DNA of 64,000 bases from Desulforamulus hydrothermalis Lam5 = DSM 18033 (GTDB taxonomy: Bacteria; Bacillota; Desulfotomaculia; Desulfotomaculales; Desulfotomaculaceae), in contig NZ_CAOS01000009.1 in NCBI RefSeq assembly GCF_000315365.1, forward strand, positions 1-64,000. Reading direction: 5' to 3'. This document shows positions 43,030 to 51,091 of the stretch, piece by piece (positions within the stretch are counted from its first letter, which is position 1; each line of letters opens with the position of its first letter). The notes beneath the pieces were generated by a model, which saw only the letters and a program-made list of their open reading frames with translations, did no database searches and was not told the DNA's origin. Made by a program: the position numbers and the translations under genes.

Positions 43030-43078
43030 GTTTATGATCCGCTGTCAAGGGGCACAAACCACCGCAAAGGTTGGTAAC
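43030..43078. repeat. Possible remnant of the foldback repeat
   Basis: GCGGTGGTTTATGATCC (43030-43046) matches the inner arm of the foldback repeat. About 20 bases further, AAACCACCGCAAAGGTTGG resembles the opposite arm. The two arms alone would fold into a hairpin. An internal deletion of a full copy would leave this. It lies between uppP and the ArsB/NhaD gene and may serve as its terminator. Confidence 0.4.
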
Positions 43079-43082
43079 AGCT

Positions 43083-44357
43083 CTAGTAAATAAACAGCAG
43101 CAGATAAACGGTAGCCATGATTATTGACAAAAGCATCAACGGAAAAGCAATTTTCATAAAAGATAAAAAACCCAGGTGATACCCTCTTTTTTCCACCATA
43201 CCGGCCACAATAACATTGGCGGCAGCTCCTACCAGAGAACCGTTGCCACCCAGGCAGGCCCCCAGGGCGAGGGACCACCAGAGAGGATTTAAGTCAGCAA
43301 TACCGCCCATTTGCCCCATCTGCAGCAATAAAGGAATCATGGTGGCCACAAAGGGTATATTGTCCACAAAGGTGGATGCCAGGGCAGACAGCCAGAGGAT
43401 TAACAACCCGGTGGTAACGATCTCCCCGCCGGTCAAATGCAAAGCACTTTCTGCCACCCAGTGAATAACCCCGTTTTCTTCCAGGGCGCCAACCAGCACA
43501 AACAAGCCTACAAAGAAAAAAATAGTGGGCCACTCTACGCTTTCCAGCACATGTTCCGGTTCTTCTCTGGTCATCAGCATTAACAGTACGGCGCCGCCCA
43601 GAGCAATGGTGGCAGTGGGCAGATGAATCAGGGCATGCAGTCCAAAACCTAAAATGGTAAGCCCCAATGCCCATAAGCACTTAGTTAACAGTTTTTTATC
43701 TTTAATTTGTTCTGCCGGGTTAAGTTGGGTTATTTTTTCCATCAGTTCATGGTCTGCTTGTAAATCTTTACGGTAAATGATTCGCAGTATGGCCACCGTG
43801 ACAATAAATACAACTACCGCTATGGGACCCAGGTTATAAATAAATTCCATAAAAGATATGCCGGCCGGGCCGCTAATCATAATATTAGGCGGATCACCAA
43901 TGAGGGTGGCGGTGCCGCCAATGTTGCAGGCCAGGATTTCCGTAATAATAAAAGGAATCGGGTTAATTTGCAGTTCTTTGCAAATAGAAAAGGTTACCGG
44001 TACCACCAGCAGGACAGCTGTCACATTGTCCAAAAAGGCTGAAGCTACAGCTGTAATGACGGACAAAAATATAAGAATGGTCATCGGGTCGCCTTTCGCT
44101 TTGATGGCCGACTTAAGGGCCAGGTATTCAAAGACACCGGTGCGGCGGGTGATGCCGACAATAATCATCATACCCACCAGCAGGCCGATGGTGTTCCAAT
44201 CAATATATTCAACTGCTTTATCCTGGGTAACTAAGCCGGCAAACAAAACCACCACTGCTCCGGCCAGTGCTACCACTGTACGATTAATTTTTTCCGAAAC
44301 AATTAAGGCATAAGTAAGAATAAAGATAATGCTTGAAAGGATAAATTTATTGTCCAT
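43083..44357 (-). CDS. ArsB/NhaD-type membrane transporter
   Basis: A 424-residue ion transporter superfamily protein with about 11-12 helices. It shows VALAGAVVVLFAGLVTQDKAV, VASAFLDNVTAVLLVVPVTF, CNIGGTATLIGDPPNIMI (the GDPxN motif) and ALGACLGGNGSLVGAAANVI in the second half. The family covers arsenite, Na+/H+ and dicarboxylate carriers, and I cannot choose between them. ATG 44357 is taken because GAGGT lies five bases before it. TerC ends 46 bases upstream, so both are likely read from the manganese-riboswitch promoter. Confidence 0.82.
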   Translation of the reverse strand: MDNKFILSSIIFILTYALIVSEKINRTVVALAGAVVVLFAGLVTQDKAVEYIDWNTIGLLVGMMIIVGITRRTGVFEYLALKSAIKAKGDPMTILIFLSVITAVASAFLDNVTAVLLVVPVTFSICKELQINPIPFIITEILACNIGGTATLIGDPPNIMISGPAGISFMEFIYNLGPIAVVVFIVTVAILRIIYRKDLQADHELMEKITQLNPAEQIKDKKLLTKCLWALGLTILGFGLHALIHLPTATIALGGAVLLMLMTREEPEHVLESVEWPTIFFFVGLFVLVGALEENGVIHWVAESALHLTGGEIVTTGLLILWLSALASTFVDNIPFVATMIPLLLQMGQMGGIADLNPLWWSLALGACLGGNGSLVGAAANVIVAGMVEKRGYHLGFLSFMKIAFPLMLLSIIMATVYLLLFIY

Positions 44358-44402
44358 TATGACCTCATTGAATAGCACTTATTGGATAATTTACCATAGT
44401 AA

Positions 44403-45083
44403 TTAGGATTGCCGGCATGATAAGTTTTTCTGTTTCTTAGCTTTTCCTGCCAGCAAAACACCGCCTACAATAACCGTTATTAAGACATACTTGAGCAAGG
44501 GATAAGCGGCGAAAAAGACTTTCAAAAAAGGTTCGTCAATAATCATTTTGGCAGCGGTCAGAGCAATAACGCCGGAGCCGATATAAATGATAAAAGGGAA
44601 ACGTTCCATCCATTTAATAATAAAAGTACTGCCCCAAACCATAATAGGCACACTGATGAGCAAGCCAAGGACGACCAGTAAGAAACTGCCGTGGGCTGAA
44701 CCCGCCACCGCCAGCACGTTATCCAATCCCATCACGGCATCTGCAATAATTATGGTGCGAATGGCGGCCCAGCGATTGTCATGTGCTTTCATATGCTCGT
44801 GGTTTTTTTCTTCAATTAAGAGTTTATAAGCTATCCAAATAAGCAGGATGCCGCCGACCAGCAACAGACCGGGGATTTTCAACAGCCATACCACTGCCAG
44901 GGTAGCCACTGCACGCACCACCACAGCCCCCACGGTTCCCCAAACAATAACTTGTTTTTGGTGCTCGGCAGGTAAATTCCTGGCGGCCAGGCCGATTACA
45001 ATGGCATTGTCGCCGGCTAATACTAAATCAATAATAATGATGGCCAGCAGAGCAGAAAAAAATTCTACTGAAAACACTTCCAT
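44403..45083 (-). CDS. TerC-family membrane protein, probable Mn(II) exporter
   Basis: A 226-residue TerC protein with seven helices and two acidic metal-site motifs, LVLAGDNAIVIGLAA (residues about 20-34) and DAVMGLDNVLAVAG (about 115-128). TerC proteins YceF/YkoY (MeeF/MeeY) export manganese in Bacillus and are controlled by the same riboswitch class found here at 45196-45290. A GAAGGAGG ribosome site precedes the ATG. It is first gene of the riboswitch transcript, with the ArsB/NhaD-type gene following. Confidence 0.88.
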   Translation of the reverse strand: MEVFSVEFFSALLAIIIIDLVLAGDNAIVIGLAARNLPAEHQKQVIVWGTVGAVVVRAVATLAVVWLLKIPGLLLVGGILLIWIAYKLLIEEKNHEHMKAHDNRWAAIRTIIIADAVMGLDNVLAVAGSAHGSFLLVVLGLLISVPIMVWGSTFIIKWMERFPFIIYIGSGVIALTAAKMIIDEPFLKVFFAAYPLLKYVLITVIVGGVLLAGKAKKQKNLSCRQS

Positions 45084-45120
45084 AAACGTATTCCTCCTTC
45101 TTGTATAAAACTATTGTTTC

Positions 45121-45290
45121 CTAAAAAAAGAGCAGCAACCTGTACCATTTGCTGGTAAAGGTTGCTTGTGCAATAAAAAAGACCTTTACCAGCAGGGTAA
45201 AGGTCTTGCTAACAACTTAAGCGTTGCCAACAAAGCCGGAGCCGGAGCCCGTCATGACGACTTTGTTGTAAAAGCTACTCCCCTTTAAAA
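45121..45290 (-). ncRNA. yybP-ykoY manganese riboswitch with two terminators
   Basis: On the minus strand the leader starts AAAGGGGAGTAGC (45286-45274). It continues with the conserved GTCGTCATGAC, GGCTCCGG and GGCAACGC elements and ends AGCAAGACCTTT (about 45196), the yybP-ykoY aptamer. The last part also forms a terminator (GACCTTTACC/GGTAAAGGTC, 45181-45205, then T6). A second hairpin with its own T7 (45135-45165 and 45121-45134) lies between it and the TerC gene. Mn(II) should allow read-through. Confidence 0.93.
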
Positions 45291-45379
45291 AGAAAATATT
45301 GTTACCTTAATAATAATCTTGTATATGCTTCCTGTCAATGTTTACTTGTACATTTTTATCCCTGGCAAGTTTAATGGTG

Positions 45380-46189
45380 CTATTTTTTGCTCTGACGAAG
45401 AAAGGGTTGCAAAGCCCCGTCCTCATTAAACAATTTTTTATAGGAAAGCCCCACCAGAATTAAACAACCGATAGCGACAGCGGCGGTAATCATCAACATA
45501 ACAACTATTTGGTAACGCACAGCCTCATTAGGGTCAGCGCCGCCCAGAATCTGTCCGGTCATCATGCCGGGCAAACTTACCAGGCCCACCACCATTAAAG
45601 AATTAATGGTAGGTGTCATACCTGCCCGCAGTGCCTCCCGCACGCTGCTGCGCGCAGCCTCCCAGGGGGTAGCCCCAAAGGTTAACATAGCTTCAATTTC
45701 AGCTGAGCGGGATCTGGCTTCGGCGTATAGACGATCCAGGGAGAGAGCAATGCCGTTCATAGAATTGCCAAGAATCATACCGAAAATGGGAATAACAATT
45801 TTGGCTGAGTACCAGGGGTCCGGGGCAATAATCAAAACTGTAACCAGGGTGCCAACCAGGTAAGTGCTGGCTAAAAGAGATATAAAAGCCAGCAGTGAGG
45901 GATAATGGGGCACGTTGGGGGTTCTTTTAACTGCTGTTCTGGAAGCAACATAACACATCAGGGTGATAATAACAATAATAAGCCCTAAATTATTGACTTT
46001 AAAAATATACGTCAGGGCATAGCCCACCAGGGTAAGCTGCACAAAGGTACGAACGGTTCCCCAAAGCAAAGATTTAAGCAGCCCCAGCTTTAAAAGAGCG
46101 GAAATTAACCCGGTAATCAGCACCAGCAGCACTGAAAAGGCCAGCTGCAGGTTGGAAATGGGTATGGCGGTGCTTTCCAACTTAGACAT
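45380..46189 (-). CDS. FetB-type ABC exporter permease (UPF0014)
   Basis: A 269-residue membrane protein of the YbbM/FetB family: LVGYALTYIFKVNNLG, the long ALSLDRLYAEARSRSAEIEAML segment with GATPWEAARSSVREALRAGM, and GLVSLPGMMTGQILGGADP are characteristic. FetAB in E. coli exports iron. The chosen Met at 46189 lies directly after AAGGAG, too close for good initiation; TTG 46180 has better spacing. It overlaps the end of the ATPase gene. It is the last gene of the pair. Confidence 0.85.
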   Translation of the reverse strand: MSKLESTAIPISNLQLAFSVLLVLITGLISALLKLGLLKSLLWGTVRTFVQLTLVGYALTYIFKVNNLGLIIVIITLMCYVASRTAVKRTPNVPHYPSLLAFISLLASTYLVGTLVTVLIIAPDPWYSAKIVIPIFGMILGNSMNGIALSLDRLYAEARSRSAEIEAMLTFGATPWEAARSSVREALRAGMTPTINSLMVVGLVSLPGMMTGQILGGADPNEAVRYQIVVMLMITAAVAIGCLILVGLSYKKLFNEDGALQPFLRQSKK

Positions 46190-46193
46190 CTCC

Positions 46194-46832
46194 TTAGGCG
46201 GGCGAAATATCGATAAAGGATACATTTGGCAAAATATGATAATCATTAATGTGCGATACCAGCAGGACGGCCCGGTTTGGTTCTCTGAGCCAGCGGGACA
46301 AGAGTTTGTAAAAAGCACTTCTGGCCGCTTCGTCCAGAGCGGCCGTTGGTTCATCCAATAATAAAACCCGGGGCTCGATCAGAAGGGACCGGATAAAAGC
46401 TACCCGGGCAGCTTCGCCGCCGGAAAGTGTTTGGGCATCCTGCAGCCATAGCTTTTCATCCAGCAACAGTTCCTGCATCAGAGCTTTTGCCCGGTCGGGG
46501 TCAAATTTATGCTTGCTGCCCAGGTTTGTGGTAAAGGGCTTTGCCAGGTTATCGGCCACGCTGCCGTCAAACAGGGCCGGCTGTTGGGCCAGGTAGTGGA
46601 CCTTGATCCGCCAGACGGGGGGCGGTATGTGGTGCCAACTCTGTCCGAGTAAAAATGCCTCACCGTGGCAGGGCTGCAGTTTTGCCAAGGCCCTCAGCAA
46701 AGTTGATTTGCCGGCACCGGAAGCTCCCCGCACCACCAGAACATTGCCGGCGGCTAATGAACCGGTAAGGTTAATTTGGCGGGCCGGGTTGCCGCCAAGG
46801 GTATAGTTGATGTTTTGAAAGTTAAACAACAT
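46194..46832 (-). CDS. FetA-type ABC exporter ATPase
   Basis: A 212-residue ATPase with Walker A GASGAGKS, Q-loop LAQQPALF, signature LSGGEAARVAF, Walker B VLLLDEPTAALD and H-loop LVSHI. The neighbouring FetB-like permease makes this the FetA (YbbL) partner of an iron or metal exporter. The start ATG at 46832 follows a weak ribosome site (GAGGAAG). The gene lies 90 bases beyond copy B of the foldback repeat and is read in the same direction as the gene before it. Confidence 0.85.
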   Translation of the reverse strand: MLFNFQNINYTLGGNPARQINLTGSLAAGNVLVVRGASGAGKSTLLRALAKLQPCHGEAFLLGQSWHHIPPPVWRIKVHYLAQQPALFDGSVADNLAKPFTTNLGSKHKFDPDRAKALMQELLLDEKLWLQDAQTLSGGEAARVAFIRSLLIEPRVLLLDEPTAALDEAARSAFYKLLSRWLREPNRAVLLVSHINDYHILPNVSFIDISPA

Positions 46833-46921
46833 GTATCTTCCTCACAACCTTCGACATCAGCCAATACGTTGATGCTTTTAATTATAAATCCACCTTAAAT
46901 CTCAGAGCAAGCAATAAAATA

Positions 46922-47229
46922 GCCGTTGTTTTTAGCAACGGCCAGACTGTAGACAAAGTCTGCAAAACAATGTCAAGGTGGTTTTATGATCCCCTGTCGG
47001 CGACTTGTCGAAGCACCGGTCACAGCACTTGATGAGCGAAAGGAGCCATTGGGGGGGCGCCCACAGGATGTGGGCGCCAGCCGAACCGGGCCAGGATGGC
47101 CCGTTTGAGGCGACCCCAAGGGCGACTGTAGCGAATCATAGTGCTGTCGGTGCGTAGACCGGAGCCAAAGGGGATCATAAACCACCGATAATGTTTGTCA
47201 ACACCCTGGCCGTTACTTTTAGCAACGGC
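46922..47229. repeat. Foldback repeat, copy B, flanked by duplicated terminator hairpin
   Basis: The core (46943-47208, 266 bases) lies opposite to copy A and is nearly the same in sequence; ends are CAGACTGTAGACAAAG and, reversed, CAGGGTGTTGACAAA. It is flanked on both sides by a 21-base hairpin, GCCGTTG-tttttag-CAACGGC (46922-46942) and the same with two changes (47209-47229). This hairpin is unrelated to those of copies A and C. It follows the CmpB-like gene, where a terminator would be expected, and reading on the minus strand only the far copy runs into a T-rich stretch. Confidence 0.9.
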
Positions 47230-47232
47230 ATT

Positions 47233-47646
47233 TTACTGTAACGCAACCTTATGCACCAGAAAATCATGCAGCCGTTCAAATAAAAAGCCCACTATAAACC
47301 ACAGCGGCGCCATGTCCAGCCGGATCAGCCCCGCTATTTGCCAGGGGGACTGCCCGGTATAGTCCCAGGGAATTTTACCGGTAATGGTTTTGATGACAAA
47401 CCCGCTGCCAGCCTCAATTAACCAAATGGCAGCAACCCAGATACAACCCCGCAGCCACCAGGGAAGCGAACGGATATTGTGATGCAACGGTTCAAGAAGT
47501 ACCGCCAGGCCGTAAATAGGGAACATCCAGAGATAAGTAGTGGATGTCAAACGCCAATCCCCGGCCAGTGCAGACAAAAAGCCTGTCCATAATACCTCCA
47601 TAGACCATCCCAGCATGCCGTAAATAAGAAATCGCTTCATAATCAT
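47233..47646 (-). CDS. CmpB-like four-helix membrane protein
   Basis: A 137-residue membrane protein with about four helices (MLGWSMEVLWTGF, MFPIYGLAVLLEPL, WWLRGCIWVAAIWLIEAGSG, LDMAPLWFIVGFLFERLHDF). It fits the 'putative ABC-transporter type IV' (CmpB) family. ATG 47646 or 47640 is chosen by family start (MKRFLIYGMLGW); no ribosome site is seen. An upstream extension to 47727 would run into the Fur promoter of the divergent operon. Its terminator is the hairpin now duplicated around copy B. Confidence 0.65.
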   Translation of the reverse strand: MIMKRFLIYGMLGWSMEVLWTGFLSALAGDWRLTSTTYLWMFPIYGLAVLLEPLHHNIRSLPWWLRGCIWVAAIWLIEAGSGFVIKTITGKIPWDYTGQSPWQIAGLIRLDMAPLWFIVGFLFERLHDFLVHKVALQ

Positions 47647-47720
47647 ACTGTTATTATTTGCGTTGACTGCCGGAATATGCCGGAGTGGCGCCAGGTAAAT
47701 TACGGGTGTATAACCAGGGG

Positions 47721-47765
47721 TTGACAAAAAGGCAAACCTTGTTTATGATAATGATAATCATTATC
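47721..47765 (+). promoter_or_regulatory. Promoter with a perfect Fur box
   Basis: TTGACA (47721-47726) and TATGAT (47744-47749) are 17 bases apart. GATAATGATAATCATTATC, the exact 19-base Fur consensus, occupies 47747-47765 and overlaps the -10. Iron-bound Fur should repress the HD-GYP/GGDEF operon. The divergent membrane protein gene may share it. Confidence 0.9.
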
Positions 47766-47793
47766 ATAATGACATGAGGTGAGCGTTATTTCA

Positions 47794-49011
47794 ATGTTAA
47801 AGCTGAAAAAAAAACGGCAGCCAAAGCGCTCGGAACTTCTCTGGCGCATGCAGCAGTTGGAACGGCAAAATCAAGAGCTGCTTCAGACAAATCAGCTGCT
47901 GCGCAGCAAAGTTAGGGAAATCAGTTTTCTGCACGGCATTTTGACGGATTTAATTAAGACCTGTGATTTTGAAGGTACGGTAGAAGCTATTCTGGATATG
48001 GCCATGAAAATAACCGGTAGCGAAGCAGGCTTAATCTTGCAGGCGCACCGCACTTCTGACCGTTTACAGGTGATTGCTGCCAGAGGAGAGTTTGCGGATG
48101 CGGTGACAGCTTATTTACAAAGACATGCTCATCTGGTACAGCCCTGTTTTGTTTCACAGGTGGTGAAGCTAAACTGTCGGCATCCAGCTTTCAGCCCCTT
48201 GCAGCAAAGGGATGTTGCCTTACGTTCCTTAATGGCAGTGCCGCTGCAAGTAGACCAAGCGGTAATCGGTGTGCTTATTTTAATGCACCGGCACCAGGGA
48301 CAAGACGATCATTGCATAGAATATACAGACCATGACCGTAAAACGGTGTTGGCTTTTGCCGGCCAGGCAGCATTTATTTTAGACAATACCCGGATGAAAA
48401 TTGAGTATGGCAGGCAAGACGTTTATTTAAAGAGCATTTCTGCCTTAAGCTCGGCCATAGATGCCAAGGATGCCTATACACGCAACCATTCTCGAAATGT
48501 GGCCAGGTATGCAGTGGCGCTGGGTGAGGGGCTGGGGCTGTCCGGTGAGGAATTAACCCATATTCACTTTGGTGCTATTTTGCATGATATTGGTAAGATC
48601 GGCGTACCCGAATACATTCTGAACAAGCCGGGACGTCTGTCGCAGGAGGAATTTCAAGCCATTAAGGAACACCCTGCCACCGGTGCCCGCATCCTGGCCC
48701 CCATAGATTTTCTCAAAGAGTCCCTGAATGTGGTGCTTTACCATCACGAACGTTATGACGGCAGCGGGTATCCCGAAGGACTAAAGGGAGAGTCCATACC
48801 CTATACGGCACGCTTGGTCAGTATTGCAGACGCTTGGGATGCTATGACCTCGCAGCGGTCTTACCGGGCCGCCTTGCCTGTGGCGGCCGCCGTCCGGGAA
48901 CTGCAGCAGGCAGCGGGCACCCAATTTGATCCTGTAATGGTAAAAGTTTTTACCGATCTGGTCAAACATAATCCGGCCATGATGTGTGCCGGGGACGTCA
49001 ACCCTGGGTAG
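47794..49011 (+). CDS. GAF/HD-GYP c-di-GMP phosphodiesterase
   Basis: A 405-residue protein: coiled coil (about 5-55), GAF sensor (about 65-200) and HD-GYP (about 210-390). Seen: NHSRNVARYAVALGEGLGLS, ILHDIGKIGVPEYIL, HHERYDGSGYPEGLKGESIP and IADAWDAMTSQRSYR, all key HD-GYP signatures with HD and GYP residues intact. It should break down cyclic di-GMP. I chose ATG 47794 because GAGGTGA precedes it by 11 bases; GTG 47779 has no ribosome site. It is directly under the Fur promoter and next to a GGDEF gene. Confidence 0.88.
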   Translation: MLKLKKKRQPKRSELLWRMQQLERQNQELLQTNQLLRSKVREISFLHGILTDLIKTCDFEGTVEAILDMAMKITGSEAGLILQAHRTSDRLQVIAARGEFADAVTAYLQRHAHLVQPCFVSQVVKLNCRHPAFSPLQQRDVALRSLMAVPLQVDQAVIGVLILMHRHQGQDDHCIEYTDHDRKTVLAFAGQAAFILDNTRMKIEYGRQDVYLKSISALSSAIDAKDAYTRNHSRNVARYAVALGEGLGLSGEELTHIHFGAILHDIGKIGVPEYILNKPGRLSQEEFQAIKEHPATGARILAPIDFLKESLNVVLYHHERYDGSGYPEGLKGESIPYTARLVSIADAWDAMTSQRSYRAALPVAAAVRELQQAAGTQFDPVMVKVFTDLVKHNPAMMCAGDVNPG

Positions 49012-49047
49012 ACGGTTCAAACACTTGCAACCTAAAAGGAGTTTGCT

Positions 49048-50568
49048 ATGTTATCCCGTCATAATTTTAACCTGCAGGACATTAATCAACTGGAAGTGGA
49101 GCTTTTTATCGGCAGGCTGCGCAAGGTGTTGGTGGGCAGCGGCCTGTTGATATGGACGTTGCTGGTGCAATTTAATGCAATCAGCCCTGGACAGGGAACA
49201 GCGGTTGCACTGGCGGTCATATATTGTTTCTGGATAGAAAAATATTACCGCAACTATGGGGTAAAAGGATGGCAATATTTGTCCAGCAGCCTGGATTTTG
49301 TTTTAATCTGGGGCATACTTTCTTTAATGGTGAATTTCCAACCTCATTTTCTGGGATTGTTTTTGGTTAATGCTGTCTTACTGGCTATGCGGTTTGGCTT
49401 AGCAGGCTGGCCCTGGCTGGTTGCTAACGGGCTATTATTCAGTGGTGCCGTGTATTTTGGCGGTCATTGGGACAGTTACAGTTGGCAGATCATCTGGCTG
49501 CTGCTGGTATCTGTGCTAAGCACCCGGCTTGCCCAGCAGCACCGGCAGATGGACAGGCGCCTGCTGGCTCTCCACCGTTTGAGCCACCACTTTAATGCTG
49601 CCCTGCGGGTAAGTGAAGTGATACAAAAGGCTTTGCAAGAGCTAAAATCCATTTGGCCCAACAACCATATCAGTATTGCAGAGTTAAATTGTCAGGGAGA
49701 TTTTATCATTTTGGGCTCAACCAGGAATGAATTGCCGGGGAAACTGGAATTAGGAACGGCTGTCACAACTCAATTAGTACAGCAGCAGGAAATGGCAGTA
49801 ATTAAAAATACTCTGCTGGACAAACGTTTAGCCAATGATTTTTTGAAAAAATTTTATCTGCGCTCTGTCCTGCTGGTGCCGGTGGTTGTCCAGGGGGAAA
49901 CGACCGGTCTGGTTATTCTGGAAGCGCCCGCTTTGCAGGATTTTAACCATGATGAAATGGCAATTATCATGCTGGCAGCTACGCAAATCGGTATCAGTTT
50001 AAAGAATGCCGGGTTATACGAACGAATGGAAAATTTGGCCCGGCTGGATGAATTAACAAAGGTTTATAACCGGCGTGCCTTGTACGATGTGGCGAGTCAA
50101 GAATTTATCCTGGCCCATTATAAAAACAGCCGGCTGGCGCTGGTTATGCTCGACCTTGATCATTTTAAAAAAATTAATGATGAGTTTGGGCACCCGGCCG
50201 GCGATCAAGTACTGGTTCGGGTGGCCAGTGTCATGAAAGCGCATTTGCGCCAAGGTGACAGTGTTGCCAGGTACGGCGGGGAAGAATTTGTGCTTGTTTT
50301 ACCGGGGGCAAGCCGTCAAGTAGCCCTTGAAGTGGCGGAACGAATAAGGGCAGCGGTAGCAAACCTGAATTGGCAGGACGGCTGGCAAGTGACCGTTAGT
50401 GCCGGGGTAGCCGCTTACCCGGAGGACGGGCGGGACCTGCCAGAGTTGCTTAAAAAAGCCGACCTGGCACTTTACCGGGCCAAAGCCCGGGGCAGAAACC
50501 GGGTTCAAGCCTACGGTGGCAACGAGAATATTATTAACCTGGATACTTCCAAAACTTCTGCCGGTTGA
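49048..50568 (+). CDS. Membrane GAF/GGDEF diguanylate cyclase
   Basis: A 506-residue protein: about six N-terminal helices (about 25-165, a MASE-like block), GAF (about 185-325), and GGDEF (about 335-495). The catalytic motif is intact as GGEEF (410-414). RQGD at 401-404, five residues before it, is the RxxD inhibition site for product feedback. It should make c-di-GMP. It is 36 bases after the HD-GYP gene, so both enzymes of opposite sign share one Fur-controlled transcript. The stop overlaps the -35 of the next promoter. Confidence 0.9.
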   Translation: MLSRHNFNLQDINQLEVELFIGRLRKVLVGSGLLIWTLLVQFNAISPGQGTAVALAVIYCFWIEKYYRNYGVKGWQYLSSSLDFVLIWGILSLMVNFQPHFLGLFLVNAVLLAMRFGLAGWPWLVANGLLFSGAVYFGGHWDSYSWQIIWLLLVSVLSTRLAQQHRQMDRRLLALHRLSHHFNAALRVSEVIQKALQELKSIWPNNHISIAELNCQGDFIILGSTRNELPGKLELGTAVTTQLVQQQEMAVIKNTLLDKRLANDFLKKFYLRSVLLVPVVVQGETTGLVILEAPALQDFNHDEMAIIMLAATQIGISLKNAGLYERMENLARLDELTKVYNRRALYDVASQEFILAHYKNSRLALVMLDLDHFKKINDEFGHPAGDQVLVRVASVMKAHLRQGDSVARYGGEEFVLVLPGASRQVALEVAERIRAAVANLNWQDGWQVTVSAGVAAYPEDGRDLPELLKKADLALYRAKARGRNRVQAYGGNENIINLDTSKTSAG

Positions 50569-50624
50569 CAGATAATGCGGCCGGCTTGTATAATAACCAA
50601 TAAATGATAAAGATTATCATTATC
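50565..50624 (+). promoter_or_regulatory. Promoter with a near-consensus Fur box
   Basis: TTGACA (50565-50570) and TATAAT (50589-50594) are 18 bases apart. GATAAAGATTATCATTATC (50606-50624) matches the Fur consensus at 17 of 19 positions just downstream of the start site. It drives the DUF2325 gene. Confidence 0.85.
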
Positions 50625-50641
50625 AATAAGGAGGAGCGGCC

Positions 50642-51022
50642 ATGTCTTCAATAGAAAAAAAGGGTAATCAAAATGCAGGGTTAATGGGGCCAACGCCTTG
50701 CTCCCGTCACTGCAGCGAATGTTGTTGTTTTAAACGCATATTAATGGTGGGCGGCATAACCAAATTTAAAGCCCACTATAAACAGATTGTAGAACAGCAT
50801 GGCTGTCGGTTTGAATATCTGGACGGCTACATGAAAGGCGGGGAAAGGGCTTTAATTAACAAAATTAAACGATGCGATGTAGTGTTTTGTCCCATTGACT
50901 GCAATAGCCATAATGCTTGCCTTAGTGTCAAAAAACTCTGCAAAAAGGAAGGCAAGCCTTATAAAATATTGTCCAGTTCCAGCATTTCGGGCATAATCCA
51001 GGCAGTTAACCAACTGGGTTAA
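50642..51022 (+). CDS. DUF2325 protein, Fur-controlled
   Basis: A 126-residue protein. The N-terminus has a Cys cluster (CSRHCSECCCF, residues about 20-30), then the DUF2325 domain: ILMVGGITKFKAHYKQIVEQ, a Rossmann-like start, and DVVFCPIDCNSHNACLSVKKLC. The Cys content suggests metal or disulfide chemistry, but the family has no proven role. The strong AAGGAGGAG ribosome site and the near-perfect Fur box point to induction under iron limitation. Confidence 0.78.
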   Translation: MSSIEKKGNQNAGLMGPTPCSRHCSECCCFKRILMVGGITKFKAHYKQIVEQHGCRFEYLDGYMKGGERALINKIKRCDVVFCPIDCNSHNACLSVKKLCKKEGKPYKILSSSSISGIIQAVNQLG

Positions 51023-51091
51023 CAACCGGCGGGCTGTTAGGCTGACAAAGCCGTGAACAAGAAGTTTACAACCGCTTTTTTCAACTAGGCG

